A stretch of DNA of 7,612 bases, taken from contig JAIMZO010000068.1 in assembly GCA_020054965.1 (NCBI GenBank), forward strand, positions 1-7,612. The letters run 5' to 3'. The DNA comes from Spirochaeta sp. Its GTDB lineage: Bacteria; Spirochaetota; Spirochaetia; Sphaerochaetales; Sphaerochaetaceae. Under the pieces are notes generated by a model. It had not been told where the DNA came from and did no database searches. It worked only from the letters and a program-made list of their open reading frames with translations. Within the stretch, counting starts at the first letter, position 1. The number at the start of each line of letters is the position of its first letter. The translations under genes and the position numbers were made by a program. This document shows, in pieces, positions 1 to 7,275 of the stretch.

Positions 1-777
1 ACCGGCTTTCTCTTTGTCAGCTTGATACTGCTTCCGATAGGCTGGAAGGATCTGGTTTGAAACATCCTTCTCATCCACATGTGCAAATGTAATCTCGGAG
101 ATACCTGTAGAAAAATGGGCAATGGCATTGCTAACACTGACCCAATCCTCAATGGGAAAGGCACTATAACCAGTGAGAGAACTGGAAGGATTAGCCAATG
201 TGAGATGATCGAACCAGTTCTGTACTTCACCGAGCAGATCAGGAAAGGGAGTAGTTTGAAGAAGAAGTGTGTGCTCCATTTCCTTGATTGCTTCCAATCG
301 GGAGCCAATGTGCTCATCAAACAGCGAGGTGTCATACGCGAATGTTTTCTCTTGGGTATTTCGGGCAAAGAGTGTTTGCTCTTCTTTCTTGCTAAGTCTC
401 ACCAACCACTCTTCCGTGATTACACCTCCTGCAATGATGACTTCAAACCCATAGGCATAGAGGCAATCACCCAAGGCAATCTCAAACTCAAAATAGGATG
501 GTTTGTACTTGTTTTCTGCCTTAAGCCTGCAATAGACCTCTGGGTTCCTGATTGCTTCTGTTCCTTGCTTGACAAGGGAGTGGGCAAAGGCCATTGCCTT
601 GATCAGATTGCTTTTCCCTGCTGCATTGGCCCCAAAGATGGCCCCAAATTTCAGGAGATGTACTGAGTCCACCGGGAATATACGCTCCCCGACCCCAAGA
701 TGAGCGTCAGCGAGCAGGGAGAGGCTTTGATTTGTGTCGAAGGAGAGGAAATTCCCTACCGTGAACCGTACCAGCAT
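1..777 (-). CDS. AAA15 family (COG1106-like) ATPase, N-terminal part; gene runs off the left end
   Basis: This frame is open from an ATG at 777 to the window edge, giving the first 259 residues of a longer protein. It starts MLVRFTVGNFLSF, the usual opening of AAA15/COG1106 ATPases, and has a Walker A P-loop GANAAGKS at residues 49-56. From about residue 60 to 259 it carries the helical, poorly conserved insert typical of this group; Walker B and the ABC-like signature would lie beyond the edge. The start is fixed by a GGAGG five bases upstream. It follows the regulator by 50 bases in the same direction. Proteins of this family (OLD/RloA relatives) hydrolyse ATP, and many act with a partner such as RloB or in phage defence, but function here cannot be told from half a protein. 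No membrane segment or signal peptide is visible, so it is probably cytoplasmic. The family call is secure and the role is unknown. Confidence 0.85.
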   Translation of the reverse strand, partial: MLVRFTVGNFLSFDTNQSLSLLADAHLGVGERIFPVDSVHLLKFGAIFGANAAGKSNLIKAMAFAHSLVKQGTEAIRNPEVYCRLKAENKYKPSYFEFEIALGDCLYAYGFEVIIAGGVITEEWLVRLSKKEEQTLFARNTQEKTFAYDTSLFDEHIGSRLEAIKEMEHTLLLQTTPFPDLLGEVQNWFDHLTLANPSSSLTGYSAFPIEDWVSVSNAIAHFSTGISEITFAHVDEKDVSNQILPAYRKQYQADKEKAG

Positions 778-782
778 GTATG

Positions 783-787
783 CCTCC
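783..787 (-). promoter_or_regulatory. Ribosome binding site of the AAA15 ATPase
   Basis: The minus strand reads GGAGG, then five bases, then ATG at 777. This perfect Shine-Dalgarno core decides the start of the ATPase. Confidence 0.8.
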
Positions 788-813
788 AAGAAAACTCTAC
801 CAGCTCTGGAGAG
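788..813 (-). terminator. Possible weak intrinsic terminator between the regulator and the ATPase
   Basis: On the minus strand CTCTCCA (813-807), a loop GAGC (806-803) and TGG-T-AGAG (802-795, one bulged T) can form a seven-pair stem. It is followed directly by TTTTCTT (794-788). It lies 14 bases after the regulator stop and abuts the ATPase ribosome site. The stem is short and bulged, so termination would be partial at best. If it works, it would reduce ATPase expression from the upstream operon. Confidence 0.3.
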
Positions 814-827
814 GACACACAACCTTT

Positions 828-1685
828 TTACTTCTTCTGATACAACACCGTCTTCTGGTAGTCCGAGGGAAGCATGCCATAGCGTTTCTGGAAGGCTCTC
901 CTGAATGTCTGGGGATTGGAATATCCGCAGAGGGTGGCAATCTCCCCGATGGTCATCTGTTTCTCACTGAAGAGCACCAAGGAACGTTCCAGCCGATAGG
1001 TCTCCACATATTGTGCAAAGGAGGTCTCCATCCTGGTCTGCATGAAGTGGTAGAGGAAGCTCTCCTTCATTCCAAAGTGCTCTGCCATATTGGAGAGATT
1101 GAGGGAAGGATCTGCATAGTAGTCCTGGATATAGGAAACAATCCTCCGGACCAAGATCTCATCCTTGTCATTATTCGTCCTGTTGATCGCCAGAGCCTGG
1201 GAGAGGAAGAACTGCTTGGCCTCTTCAAAGGTGGTGAAGACTGATTGATTCAAGGGCATCCTCATCCCTTGGCTGAGCTTGATCGCAGTAGCATAGAGCA
1301 CCTTGAGCAGGTTCCCGTGCTCCTCCGGTCCCAGACTTCGTGCCACAAAGTTATCCTGCTCGATGGTCTGGAGAATCTCCTCAAGCGCCTCACGCTCACC
1401 ACGCAAGACCGCACCACTGAGCTTACGCTCCATATCTGCAGTATAGTGGTAGGGTTCCCTTTTCAAGGAAAGGTCACGATAGCGGCGCATCACCTCAACT
1501 TGTTTCTCACTGACCAAGCTCTGTTGGACCTCGCTACACTCGTTTGTAGCACTAAACACATCATCCAAGCTACGTTTCGGGCTACTGACCGCCATACTGG
1601 TAGTACTGGGAGCAACATTGACAAACTCCCTCCAGAACAGGTCTATCTGGGTCTCCAGGAACCTGGAATCTACATGCCAGAGCAT
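828..1685 (-). CDS. AraC-family DNA-binding half of a split membrane regulator
   Basis: This 285-residue frame ends in a clear AraC/XylS DNA-binding domain. The first helix-turn-helix is at about residues 197-218 (LSNMAEHFGMKESFLYHFM). The second is at about 245-266, within the family signature GYSNPQTFRRAF...GMLPSDYQ (residues 254-276). Residues 1-170 resemble the soluble linker that joins the inner-membrane sensor to the DNA-binding domain in large regulators such as Bacillus YesS. It is in the same frame as the upstream half (1689-3059), separated only by TGA and one ATC codon. The ATG at 1685 has no Shine-Dalgarno, so separate expression would need re-initiation after the upstream stop or readthrough. 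It would bind promoters of the importer/sulfatase locus. The DNA-binding assignment is firm; whether it is made as a separate protein is unclear. Confidence 0.85.
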   Translation of the reverse strand: MLWHVDSRFLETQIDLFWREFVNVAPSTTSMAVSSPKRSLDDVFSATNECSEVQQSLVSEKQVEVMRRYRDLSLKREPYHYTADMERKLSGAVLRGEREALEEILQTIEQDNFVARSLGPEEHGNLLKVLYATAIKLSQGMRMPLNQSVFTTFEEAKQFFLSQALAINRTNNDKDEILVRRIVSYIQDYYADPSLNLSNMAEHFGMKESFLYHFMQTRMETSFAQYVETYRLERSLVLFSEKQMTIGEIATLCGYSNPQTFRRAFQKRYGMLPSDYQKTVLYQKK

Positions 1686-1688
1686 GAT

Positions 1689-1691
1689 TCA
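1689..1691 (-). other. In-frame TGA that splits the AraC-type regulator
   Basis: The minus strand reads ATC TGA ATC ATG, with the reading frame continuing unchanged on both sides. It is codon 457 counted from the ATG at 3059. The encoded sequence would be YAFSI-stop-IMLWHVD. One base change from TGG (Trp) would create it. TGA is a genuine stop elsewhere here: the LplC permease ends with TGA just after its conserved C-terminal MIGSVKG, so code reassignment is not supported. Confidence 0.85.
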
Positions 1692-3059
1692 GATGGAGAA
1701 TGCATAGTCCATATAAAGATAATATTGCTTCCCAAAAGCACGCTGGGCCTGTTTCTGTGCTGCAATACGGGTAAAATCGATATCCTCCAACCGTTCACTG
1801 GAGAGAAAGTCATGCACATCATGGATGGCAATATGCACCATCTGGTAGGTGAAAGACCGAGTCAGATCGATATCCGTCTGTACCTGCTTGAGCATTGCCT
1901 GGATCTCTGCGGTTCCAAGCATCTTTCCGTGGATCAATCGTCGGAAGAAGGTATCGGTAATAAAGGGTGTACCACCAGCCTGACGGACCAGGGAGCGATC
2001 CTGTTCTACAATGGACTTGATGTATCCCACAGCTTGCTCGTAGGGAAGCGGCTTCTGCCCCTCCCCGGCAAGCCCAAGTAGCTCATTCCAGTGCCGGTTA
2101 CTGCGTGCAAGGATATACACAGAGAACAGCCCCAAGAGGAGGAACATGACAATGACCACCCCGGTAAGCAATACCCACAGTGGGCTGAGCATCGCCCTGA
2201 CCTCCTTGAGAGAAAGGAGAGAATAGAATTTAAGCCCACTCTGATCGGAGCTGGTGACAGAGAGTACATACTCCTGCCCATCAATGAAGATACGATGCTG
2301 CCCATCCTCGTAGGATTCTCCCACAATCAGGGAGAGGTCTCCGGATGAGGTAATTACCGTACCCTCACTATCGGTTATATAGACCGTTGGATTCATCCCC
2401 TCTACCTGCTCTTGCAGGAGGCCGGCAATATAGCTGCTGTCCAGCAACAACATGATTTTTCCAGCATTGGACCCGGGAATATTCAAGGGGAAGGTCTGCA
2501 CCAAGGGAATGACTGATTGCTGGCGTCCATGAACCAGAGCTGTGGTCTCAGGGAAAAATTTGCGGGTAAATGGTGCACTCAGATATTTGCTCTTGAACTG
2601 TCGGTAATTCAGATTCTCAAAGGCAAACAAGGTAGGATACATCTTCTCAGGGTCGAGAAACGCATTGCGCGAAGAGAGAATATAGCCGCTCTTGTCAGAG
2701 TACACATATATCTCACTCAGCATGGCATTGATGTTGGTGGATGTAGGCAACAATGCCTTGGCGTCGATAAGGGCCTGGATATCCTCAGAGCCTACAGGCA
2801 CTTGGCCCTGGTAGATGAATGTGGCAATATCATTATTGAGCAGCAAGGTCTGGCTGAGTTTGAACATCTGGTCCAGTGAAAGATCGGTGGTGGAACGTAT
2901 CAGCTGCAACATGGAGTAAGTCTGTTCCTGCTTGTCCCTTCGTACCGTACTCAGCATCCAGGACTGACTCATGACCAGGATGATAAAGCACAAAACCAAG
3001 GTAGTGAGGAAGAGAACAACGGTTCTTGCATCAGGAATCTTGCGCTCTATCTTTCTCAT
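1689..3059 (-). CDS. Membrane sensor half of a split AraC-type transcriptional regulator
   Basis: This 456-residue frame has the layout of the sensor part of one-component membrane regulators of the YesS/YtdP kind. A basic N-terminus (MRKIERK) is followed by transmembrane segment 1 (about 13-31), an extracytoplasmic domain of about 260 residues that looks Cache-like, transmembrane segment 2 (about 294-317), and the start of a cytoplasmic linker. It stops at an in-frame TGA, and the same frame continues with the DNA-binding half. The joined gene would be about 743 codons, close to the 760-770 residues usual for the family. The start is uncertain: ATG 3059 is preferred for its basic N-terminus next to the membrane helix, ATG 3083 in the same frame would add eight residues, and neither has a good ribosome site. 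It follows the sulfatase stop (3097) closely and is probably co-transcribed. It would sense a sugar or binding protein in the periplasm. As sequenced, this half cannot bind DNA. Confidence 0.8.
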   Translation of the reverse strand: MRKIERKIPDARTVVLFLTTLVLCFIILVMSQSWMLSTVRRDKQEQTYSMLQLIRSTTDLSLDQMFKLSQTLLLNNDIATFIYQGQVPVGSEDIQALIDAKALLPTSTNINAMLSEIYVYSDKSGYILSSRNAFLDPEKMYPTLFAFENLNYRQFKSKYLSAPFTRKFFPETTALVHGRQQSVIPLVQTFPLNIPGSNAGKIMLLLDSSYIAGLLQEQVEGMNPTVYITDSEGTVITSSGDLSLIVGESYEDGQHRIFIDGQEYVLSVTSSDQSGLKFYSLLSLKEVRAMLSPLWVLLTGVVIVMFLLLGLFSVYILARSNRHWNELLGLAGEGQKPLPYEQAVGYIKSIVEQDRSLVRQAGGTPFITDTFFRRLIHGKMLGTAEIQAMLKQVQTDIDLTRSFTYQMVHIAIHDVHDFLSSERLEDIDFTRIAAQKQAQRAFGKQYYLYMDYAFSI

Positions 3060-3094
3060 AAGTGGAAGCAGTATAGCATACATAAAAGAGCCAT
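3056..3094 (-). other. Possible 12-codon leader ORF coupling the sulfatase to the regulator
   Basis: A short ORF reads MALLCMLYCFHL. Its ATG (3094) lies two bases after the sulfatase stop TAA (3097-3099), and AAGG (3101-3104) sits six bases upstream. Its TGA overlaps the ATG at 3059 as ATGA, a classic coupling arrangement. It could pass ribosomes from the sulfatase to the regulator. At this length chance is a real alternative. Confidence 0.25.
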
Positions 3095-3096
3095 GG

Positions 3097-4563
3097 TTAG
3101 CCTTGCAACCAGGAAACGGTCTCCCAGATTGCCACCCCATCGTTGGTCTGTCTCGGCCCAGCGGTACTCCGACCTTGCTCAACGATCGCACGTAACTCTC
3201 CCTTCATTTCTTGGACAATCCCTGGATATGCTGAAGCAACATTCACTTGTTCCCTGATATCCTCTTCCAGGTTGTACAGCTGCAGGGAAGGAAGCTGTAT
3301 TTCATCCTTGCTTCCCGGGACAGGGAAGGACCATCCACCACTGCCCTTGCACATCTCAAGCTTCCAAGGCCCCCTGCGCAAGGAAAGTGATCCATCGATG
3401 CTTTGATGCACGAGGGATGGACGAGTCGGGAGTGAGGGAGATTTGAGCGTTGCAAGCATGCTGTAACTGTCCACAGCCTCATCTGCTGCCAGGTCCACTC
3501 CCAGATATTCAGCCAAGGTGGCATAAAAGTCACAGAGCGAGACAAGCTGGTCACACGTGGAGCCCGGTTCAATCACTTTCGGCCATCGAATAAGCAGGGG
3601 AACCCGATGGCCCCCTTCATAGATGTCAGCCTTCATCCCCCTGAAATGGTAACTCGGGTGATGCCCTGCCCTTTCCAAGGCAGGGAAGTCAGCCGAAGGA
3701 GAACAGCCGTTGTCACTGGTGAATACCACCAAGGTATCTTCCCTCAATCCTACCTCATCCAACGCGGAGAGGATTCGCCCAACAACACTGTCACAGTGGA
3801 GGACAAAATCCCCGTAGTCATTGGTTTTGGATCTTCCCTGAAACTCCTTGGCAGGAAGGATTGGGGTATGAGGAGCTGGAAGTGAGAAATACAGAAAAAA
3901 GGGATGGTCACTCTCTTTTTCGATCACCTCCACTGCCTTGTCTGTGAGATGGTCCAGCACCTCTTCATGGATAAAATCGTCGGCGGTAAGGCCTTCTCTC
4001 CAGTACCCCATCCCTTCCCCCTTGGTAACCTTGGTAGGGATGGAAGTGAAGCGGTCATCCTTGATGTAGACATAGGGAGGCATGTCCAGCGATCCGCTGA
4101 TGCCATAAAATGTGTCAAACCCTACAGAAACAGGACCTTTTTTGATCGGCTTGCTGTAGTCTATGGTATGACTGTCTGCAAAACCAGGTTGTTCTATGAA
4201 ATCATCTTGCTTGGGAAGTTCCATTCCCAAGTGCCACTTGCCTACTGCGTGGGTGGAATATCCCCTCTCCTTGAGCATTTGGGCAATGGTCTTTCTTTGT
4301 GCATCAATAAGAGGTGGAGAGAACCCCCCAAGCACTGAGCTCTTGAGTTCACTCCTCCAGTTGTACCTACCGGTGATGATGCTGTAGCGACTTGGAGTAC
4401 ACACTGCACTGGTAGCATGGGCGTCGGTGCATTGCATCCCTTCACGGGAGAGACGGCCGAAATGGGTGGTAGCAAAGGGACAACCAGGATTAAGGGATGA
4501 GACATCCCCGTAGCCGAGGTCATCAGCAAGTATGTACACGATGTTTGGCTTCCTCTGCTCCAT
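3097..4563 (-). CDS. Sulfatase, cysteine type (arylsulfatase A-like, S1 family), no signal peptide
   Basis: This 488-residue protein hydrolyses sulfate esters. It has the full set of S1 sulfatase landmarks: PNIVYILADDLGYGD with metal-binding Asp14-Asp15; the formylglycine motif CTPSR at 55-59, with Cys55 the residue to be oxidised; GKWHLG at 108-113; PAPHTP with His232; TSDNG with Asp284-Asn285; and Lys311 in FRGMKADIYEGGHR. It therefore looks catalytically intact and needs a maturase (FGE or anaerobic anSME) encoded elsewhere. The ATG at 4563 has GGGAG nine bases upstream and GAGG closer in; a TTG at 4584 lacks a site. No signal peptide or membrane segment is present, unlike most secreted bacterial sulfatases, so it probably acts in the cytoplasm on imported sugar. 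It lies 73 bases after the binding-protein gene. The natural substrate (sulfated glycan or mucin- or glycosaminoglycan-derived sugar) cannot be named from sequence. Confidence 0.93.
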   Translation of the reverse strand: MEQRKPNIVYILADDLGYGDVSSLNPGCPFATTHFGRLSREGMQCTDAHATSAVCTPSRYSIITGRYNWRSELKSSVLGGFSPPLIDAQRKTIAQMLKERGYSTHAVGKWHLGMELPKQDDFIEQPGFADSHTIDYSKPIKKGPVSVGFDTFYGISGSLDMPPYVYIKDDRFTSIPTKVTKGEGMGYWREGLTADDFIHEEVLDHLTDKAVEVIEKESDHPFFLYFSLPAPHTPILPAKEFQGRSKTNDYGDFVLHCDSVVGRILSALDEVGLREDTLVVFTSDNGCSPSADFPALERAGHHPSYHFRGMKADIYEGGHRVPLLIRWPKVIEPGSTCDQLVSLCDFYATLAEYLGVDLAADEAVDSYSMLATLKSPSLPTRPSLVHQSIDGSLSLRRGPWKLEMCKGSGGWSFPVPGSKDEIQLPSLQLYNLEEDIREQVNVASAYPGIVQEMKGELRAIVEQGRSTAGPRQTNDGVAIWETVSWLQG

Positions 4564-4585
4564 TTTCCTCTTCTCCCAATGCAAA

Positions 4586-4611
4586 GCACAAGGCCTTTGA
4601 CAGCCTTGTGC
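4586..4611 (-). terminator. Perfect 9-bp hairpin after the binding-protein gene (attenuator or weak terminator)
   Basis: GCACAAGGC and GCCTTGTGC pair perfectly around an 8-base loop (4595-4602), 25 bases past the binding-protein stop. On the minus-strand transcript it is followed by TTTGCATT, a poor U-tract. It could end part of the transcripts or protect the 3' end of the binding-protein mRNA, giving more binding protein than sulfatase. The inverted repeat is certain; the effect is inferred. Confidence 0.5.
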
Positions 4612-4636
4612 GCTGATTCCATCCTCGGCTAGTACT

Positions 4637-6337
4637 TTACTTGTACTGGCGGTCGTAGGCAGTCTGCATCAGGTCCAGAACCTTGGACAACTGTAACTTC
4701 TCGAGGTTGGCAAGGTAGTCATTCCAGACCTTGTCATCGTTCACATCAAGGGAACCGACCATGAACTTAACCGCACTCTGACGGATGTAGTTGGCAAGCT
4801 CGCGCTTGACGGTGGAGAACTCCTCGTTTTCGTCAGCAGTGAACTTGAGCTTGGGGACCTCAACGGAGGTGTCCTCATATGGCTTGTACAGTTCACGGGT
4901 CTCATCGAAGAGTACCTTCTCGTTGTTTTCCGGCTTGTAGTAGTCAGGGTTATCCTTGCTCATTGGAACAGAGGCAAGGCCATTCTTCAAGGAAGGAGTC
5001 ATCGCTGCTGCATAGGTCTGGATCCAGGTATCATTCTGGGGATCCTTGTCGTTCCACTGAACCAACTCCTGCCAGATTGCCGGCTTGCCATCAAGACCAA
5101 CCTGTCCTTCCTCTGCCCAGTCCCAAGCTTCGCCCTGGAATCCATTGCGCTGCTGCAGGGTGCCTTCGAGGCTGTACATATAGTCGAAGTAACGGACAAT
5201 TGCCTCGGCATACTTGGTCTCACTGCTGAGTACCAGTTGGCCTACTTCAGGGTTCTGGAGGAATGCAACTGCATACTGCACGCCATCAGGACCTTCAAGT
5301 GGAGCGATTGCGCGGAAGTTATTGAAGCGGTCTCCCCCAATGGTTGAGAACTGACCTCTCCATCCACCGGTTGCAAAGCCAACTACAGGCTCAGAGGAAC
5401 TCTCCACCAACTGGGTCAGCTGGCTGGAATCCTGGGTGAATGAACCATTGTAGATCAAGCCTTCCTTGTAGAGCTTGTTGATGTATGCAAGACCATCACG
5501 GTAAGCGTCCTTGTTCACTGCGGTATCGACCTTCTTTCCATCCATCAGGTAGCCGACGTTGTCATCAGCATTACTGTTGATGTTGGTGTCAAGGTCACAG
5601 TAGATGAAGCTGTTGAGCAGGAAGCGCTCAACCTGGTCGGACCAACCAATGATTGAACCTGCAAGGGGAATCTCATCAGCCTTGCCGTTTCCATTGGGAT
5701 CCTGTGTCTTGATAGCCTTCAATACCTGATAGAACTCTTCAGTGGTGGTTGGGGTCTCAAGACCCAGGGCATCGAGGAATGGCTGGTAGACAAACATCTT
5801 TGCCTGGTTTGAACAGTGGTAACAACCTTCCAACCGTGGGAAGGAGTAGATGTTTCCATCGATGTTGGTCATGAATCCAACAGCCCCCGGGAACTCCTCG
5901 AATGCCTTCATCATGTTGGGCATCCAATCCTTGCTGTAGTACTCATTGAGTGGCAGGAACAACCCTTCCATGGCACCATAGTTGGTTTCAAGCTCATTGC
6001 TTACTGCAAAGCCCAGGAATGCATCCGGATAGTCGCCACTGGCCAGGACCAGGGCAAGTTTCTCGGTGGCAGCCTGCTCGGGGATCATGATGTAGTTCAC
6101 CTTCACACCGGTCAGCTCTTCCATGTACTTGGTGAAGCGGTTGGTATTGTAATCCTCGACACAAGGTGGCTGTGCGACCATGATATCCACGGTTACCGGG
6201 CTTTCCACGATGGGGAAGGTCCCTACCGGGGTATACTGAACTGCGTCCTCAGCTGCGGTAGCCTTGGAACCTTGGGCAAACAGAGTTGCGGGCAACAACA
6301 GCGCAACCAACAACACAATCAAGAAATGCTTTTTCAT
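4637..6337 (-). CDS. Extracellular sugar-binding protein of an LplABC-type ABC importer
   Basis: This 566-residue periplasmic protein captures a sugar or oligosaccharide for the LplB/LplC permeases encoded just upstream. It begins with a signal peptide (MKK, hydrophobic core 5-20, likely cleavage after LFA at Ala21) with no lipobox cysteine, so it should be free in the periplasm rather than a lipoprotein. The mature part has the family-1 solute-binding layout: an N-terminal lobe with an early ELTGVKVNY strand, DGNIYSFPR at about 160-168, and DPNGNGKADE at 213-222, an EF-hand-like calcium loop common in LplA-type proteins. The C-terminal lobe includes the YFDYMYSLEG and LDLMQTAYDRQYK helices typical of the family. 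CYHC at 172-175 and Cys60 might form a disulfide. The start is set by AAGGAGGA; a longer TTG start at 6385 would bury the signal peptide. Family is certain and the ligand unknown. Confidence 0.93.
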   Translation of the reverse strand: MKKHFLIVLLVALLLPATLFAQGSKATAAEDAVQYTPVGTFPIVESPVTVDIMVAQPPCVEDYNTNRFTKYMEELTGVKVNYIMIPEQAATEKLALVLASGDYPDAFLGFAVSNELETNYGAMEGLFLPLNEYYSKDWMPNMMKAFEEFPGAVGFMTNIDGNIYSFPRLEGCYHCSNQAKMFVYQPFLDALGLETPTTTEEFYQVLKAIKTQDPNGNGKADEIPLAGSIIGWSDQVERFLLNSFIYCDLDTNINSNADDNVGYLMDGKKVDTAVNKDAYRDGLAYINKLYKEGLIYNGSFTQDSSQLTQLVESSSEPVVGFATGGWRGQFSTIGGDRFNNFRAIAPLEGPDGVQYAVAFLQNPEVGQLVLSSETKYAEAIVRYFDYMYSLEGTLQQRNGFQGEAWDWAEEGQVGLDGKPAIWQELVQWNDKDPQNDTWIQTYAAAMTPSLKNGLASVPMSKDNPDYYKPENNEKVLFDETRELYKPYEDTSVEVPKLKFTADENEEFSTVKRELANYIRQSAVKFMVGSLDVNDDKVWNDYLANLEKLQLSKVLDLMQTAYDRQYK

Positions 6338-6340
6338 ATG

Positions 6341-6348
6341 TCCTCCTT
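6341..6348 (-). promoter_or_regulatory. Strong ribosome binding site of the sugar-binding protein
   Basis: The minus strand reads AAGGAGGA, then CAT, then ATG at 6337. It is the most complete Shine-Dalgarno in the window, and fixes the start so that the protein begins with its signal peptide. Confidence 0.85.
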
Positions 6349-6350
6349 GG

Positions 6351-6378
6351 TATCGGATGTCATTGTATGCATCCGGTA
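6351..6378 (-). promoter_or_regulatory. Inverted repeat between LplC and the binding-protein gene
   Basis: CGGATG and CATCCG form a six-pair stem with a 10-base loop (6360-6369). After one mismatch, two further pairs extend it to TACCGGATG/CATCCGATA. It starts three bases after the LplC stop and ends two bases before the ribosome site. No U-tract follows, so termination is unlikely. It may be an mRNA processing or stabilising element or an operator. Confidence 0.4.
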
Positions 6379-6381
6379 CGA

Positions 6382-7275
6382 TCAACCTTTGACGGAGCCG
6401 ATCATGACTCCCTTGACGAAGAACTTCTGGACAAACGGATAGATGACCAGAAGGGGCAAGCTCGCCACAACAATTACCGCATAGCGAATCGTCTCACTCA
6501 GACCCTGGGACCGTATCGCTGCCTCCACATCCGTCGTCATGGACGGGGTGTTTCGGTTAATGATAAGGATGTTACGAAGCACAATCTGCAGAGGATACAG
6601 GGCCTGGTCCTGAAGGTACAAGAGTGCATCGAAGTACTTGTTCCACTGCCCTACTGCATAAAAGAGAGCGAGGACCGCTACAATTGCCCCACTGAGAGGG
6701 AATACAAAGGTGAAGAGGAAGCGGATATCGGAGCATCCGTCTATCTCAGCGGCCTCATACAGTTCATCAGAGATATTCTCCTGCAGGAATGTACGGGCAA
6801 TGATGACATTCCATACGGTTATCGCATTGGGGAGGATGATCGAGAGTCGGGTATCATAGATACCGAGCTGACGAACCACCAAATAAAGGGGAATGATTCC
6901 ACCGGTGAAGAGCATCGTGAACAGGATGAACTTGGTTACAAACTTCCGTCCATAGAACTCTTTCCTGGAGAGCGGATAGGCGATCAGCATGGTGAGCATC
7001 ACGCTGATGACCGTTCCTGTAACCATATAGTAGAGGCTGTTCATGTACCCGGTTCCAATCTGCTTGTTGGTAAAGACCGCCTTGTAACTTACCAGGTCGA
7101 AGTTAACCGGGAAGAGCCAGACCTTATGTGCCATCACCGCCTGAGGCTCGCTCAGTGAGCAGGAGATGATGTAGAGCAATGGGTACAACACAACAGCCAA
7201 GCTGATGAACAGGAAGGTGTTGACCACGATGGAGAAGATTCTGTCTGTGAGCATCTCTTTTTGTTTGTAATGCAT
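6382..7275 (-). CDS. lplC: LplC-type sugar ABC transporter permease
   Basis: This 297-residue inner-membrane protein is one of two permease subunits of a CUT1-type carbohydrate importer. About six hydrophobic segments are visible, near residues 12-37, 77-101, 113-134, 143-162, 188-208 and 264-283. The EAA loop that docks to the transporter ATPase is at 171-193 (ELYEAAEIDGCSDIRF...FP), and the C-terminus MIGSVKG is the standard ending of LplC proteins. The start MHYKQKEM is supported by AAGGAAGGGG upstream. Its ATG shares a base with the LplB stop (TAATG), so the two are translationally coupled. The binding protein follows after 44 bases. No ATP-binding subunit is encoded nearby; relatives use a shared MsmX-type ATPase. 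The symbol marks the subfamily, not proof of lipo-polysaccharide-related function. Confidence 0.95.
   Translation of the reverse strand: MHYKQKEMLTDRIFSIVVNTFLFISLAVVLYPLLYIISCSLSEPQAVMAHKVWLFPVNFDLVSYKAVFTNKQIGTGYMNSLYYMVTGTVISVMLTMLIAYPLSRKEFYGRKFVTKFILFTMLFTGGIIPLYLVVRQLGIYDTRLSIILPNAITVWNVIIARTFLQENISDELYEAAEIDGCSDIRFLFTFVFPLSGAIVAVLALFYAVGQWNKYFDALLYLQDQALYPLQIVLRNILIINRNTPSMTTDVEAAIRSQGLSETIRYAVIVVASLPLLVIYPFVQKFFVKGVMIGSVKG

Noticed and set aside
79..666. Plus-strand frame of 195 codons at the left end
   Set aside because: The minus strand encodes a P-loop ATPase here with a perfect ribosome site; the plus frame lacks both.
1689..1691. TGA read as tryptophan or selenocysteine
   Set aside because: LplC ends with TGA exactly at its conserved C-terminus, so TGA is a stop here, and no selenoprotein context or conserved Sec family is involved.
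780..2081. Long plus-strand open frames opposite the regulator, in one frame with a single stop between them
   Set aside because: They are antisense to a gene with clear AraC and membrane-sensor features, show no recognisable domain, and mirror codon structure of the real gene.
3060..3191. Extending the regulator upstream to a GTG at 3191, which has a GGGAG-like site
   Set aside because: It would overlap the sulfatase by 95 bases and add a segment with no resemblance to regulator N-termini. The purine-rich site is explained by sulfatase coding sequence.
6338..6385. TTG start for the binding protein at 6385
   Set aside because: It would add 16 residues ahead of a normal signal peptide and bypass the AAGGAGGA site.
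5816..7158. Long plus-strand open frames opposite the binding protein and LplC
   Set aside because: Composition is low-complexity and His/Asp-rich with no family match, and the minus strand carries clear transporter genes.
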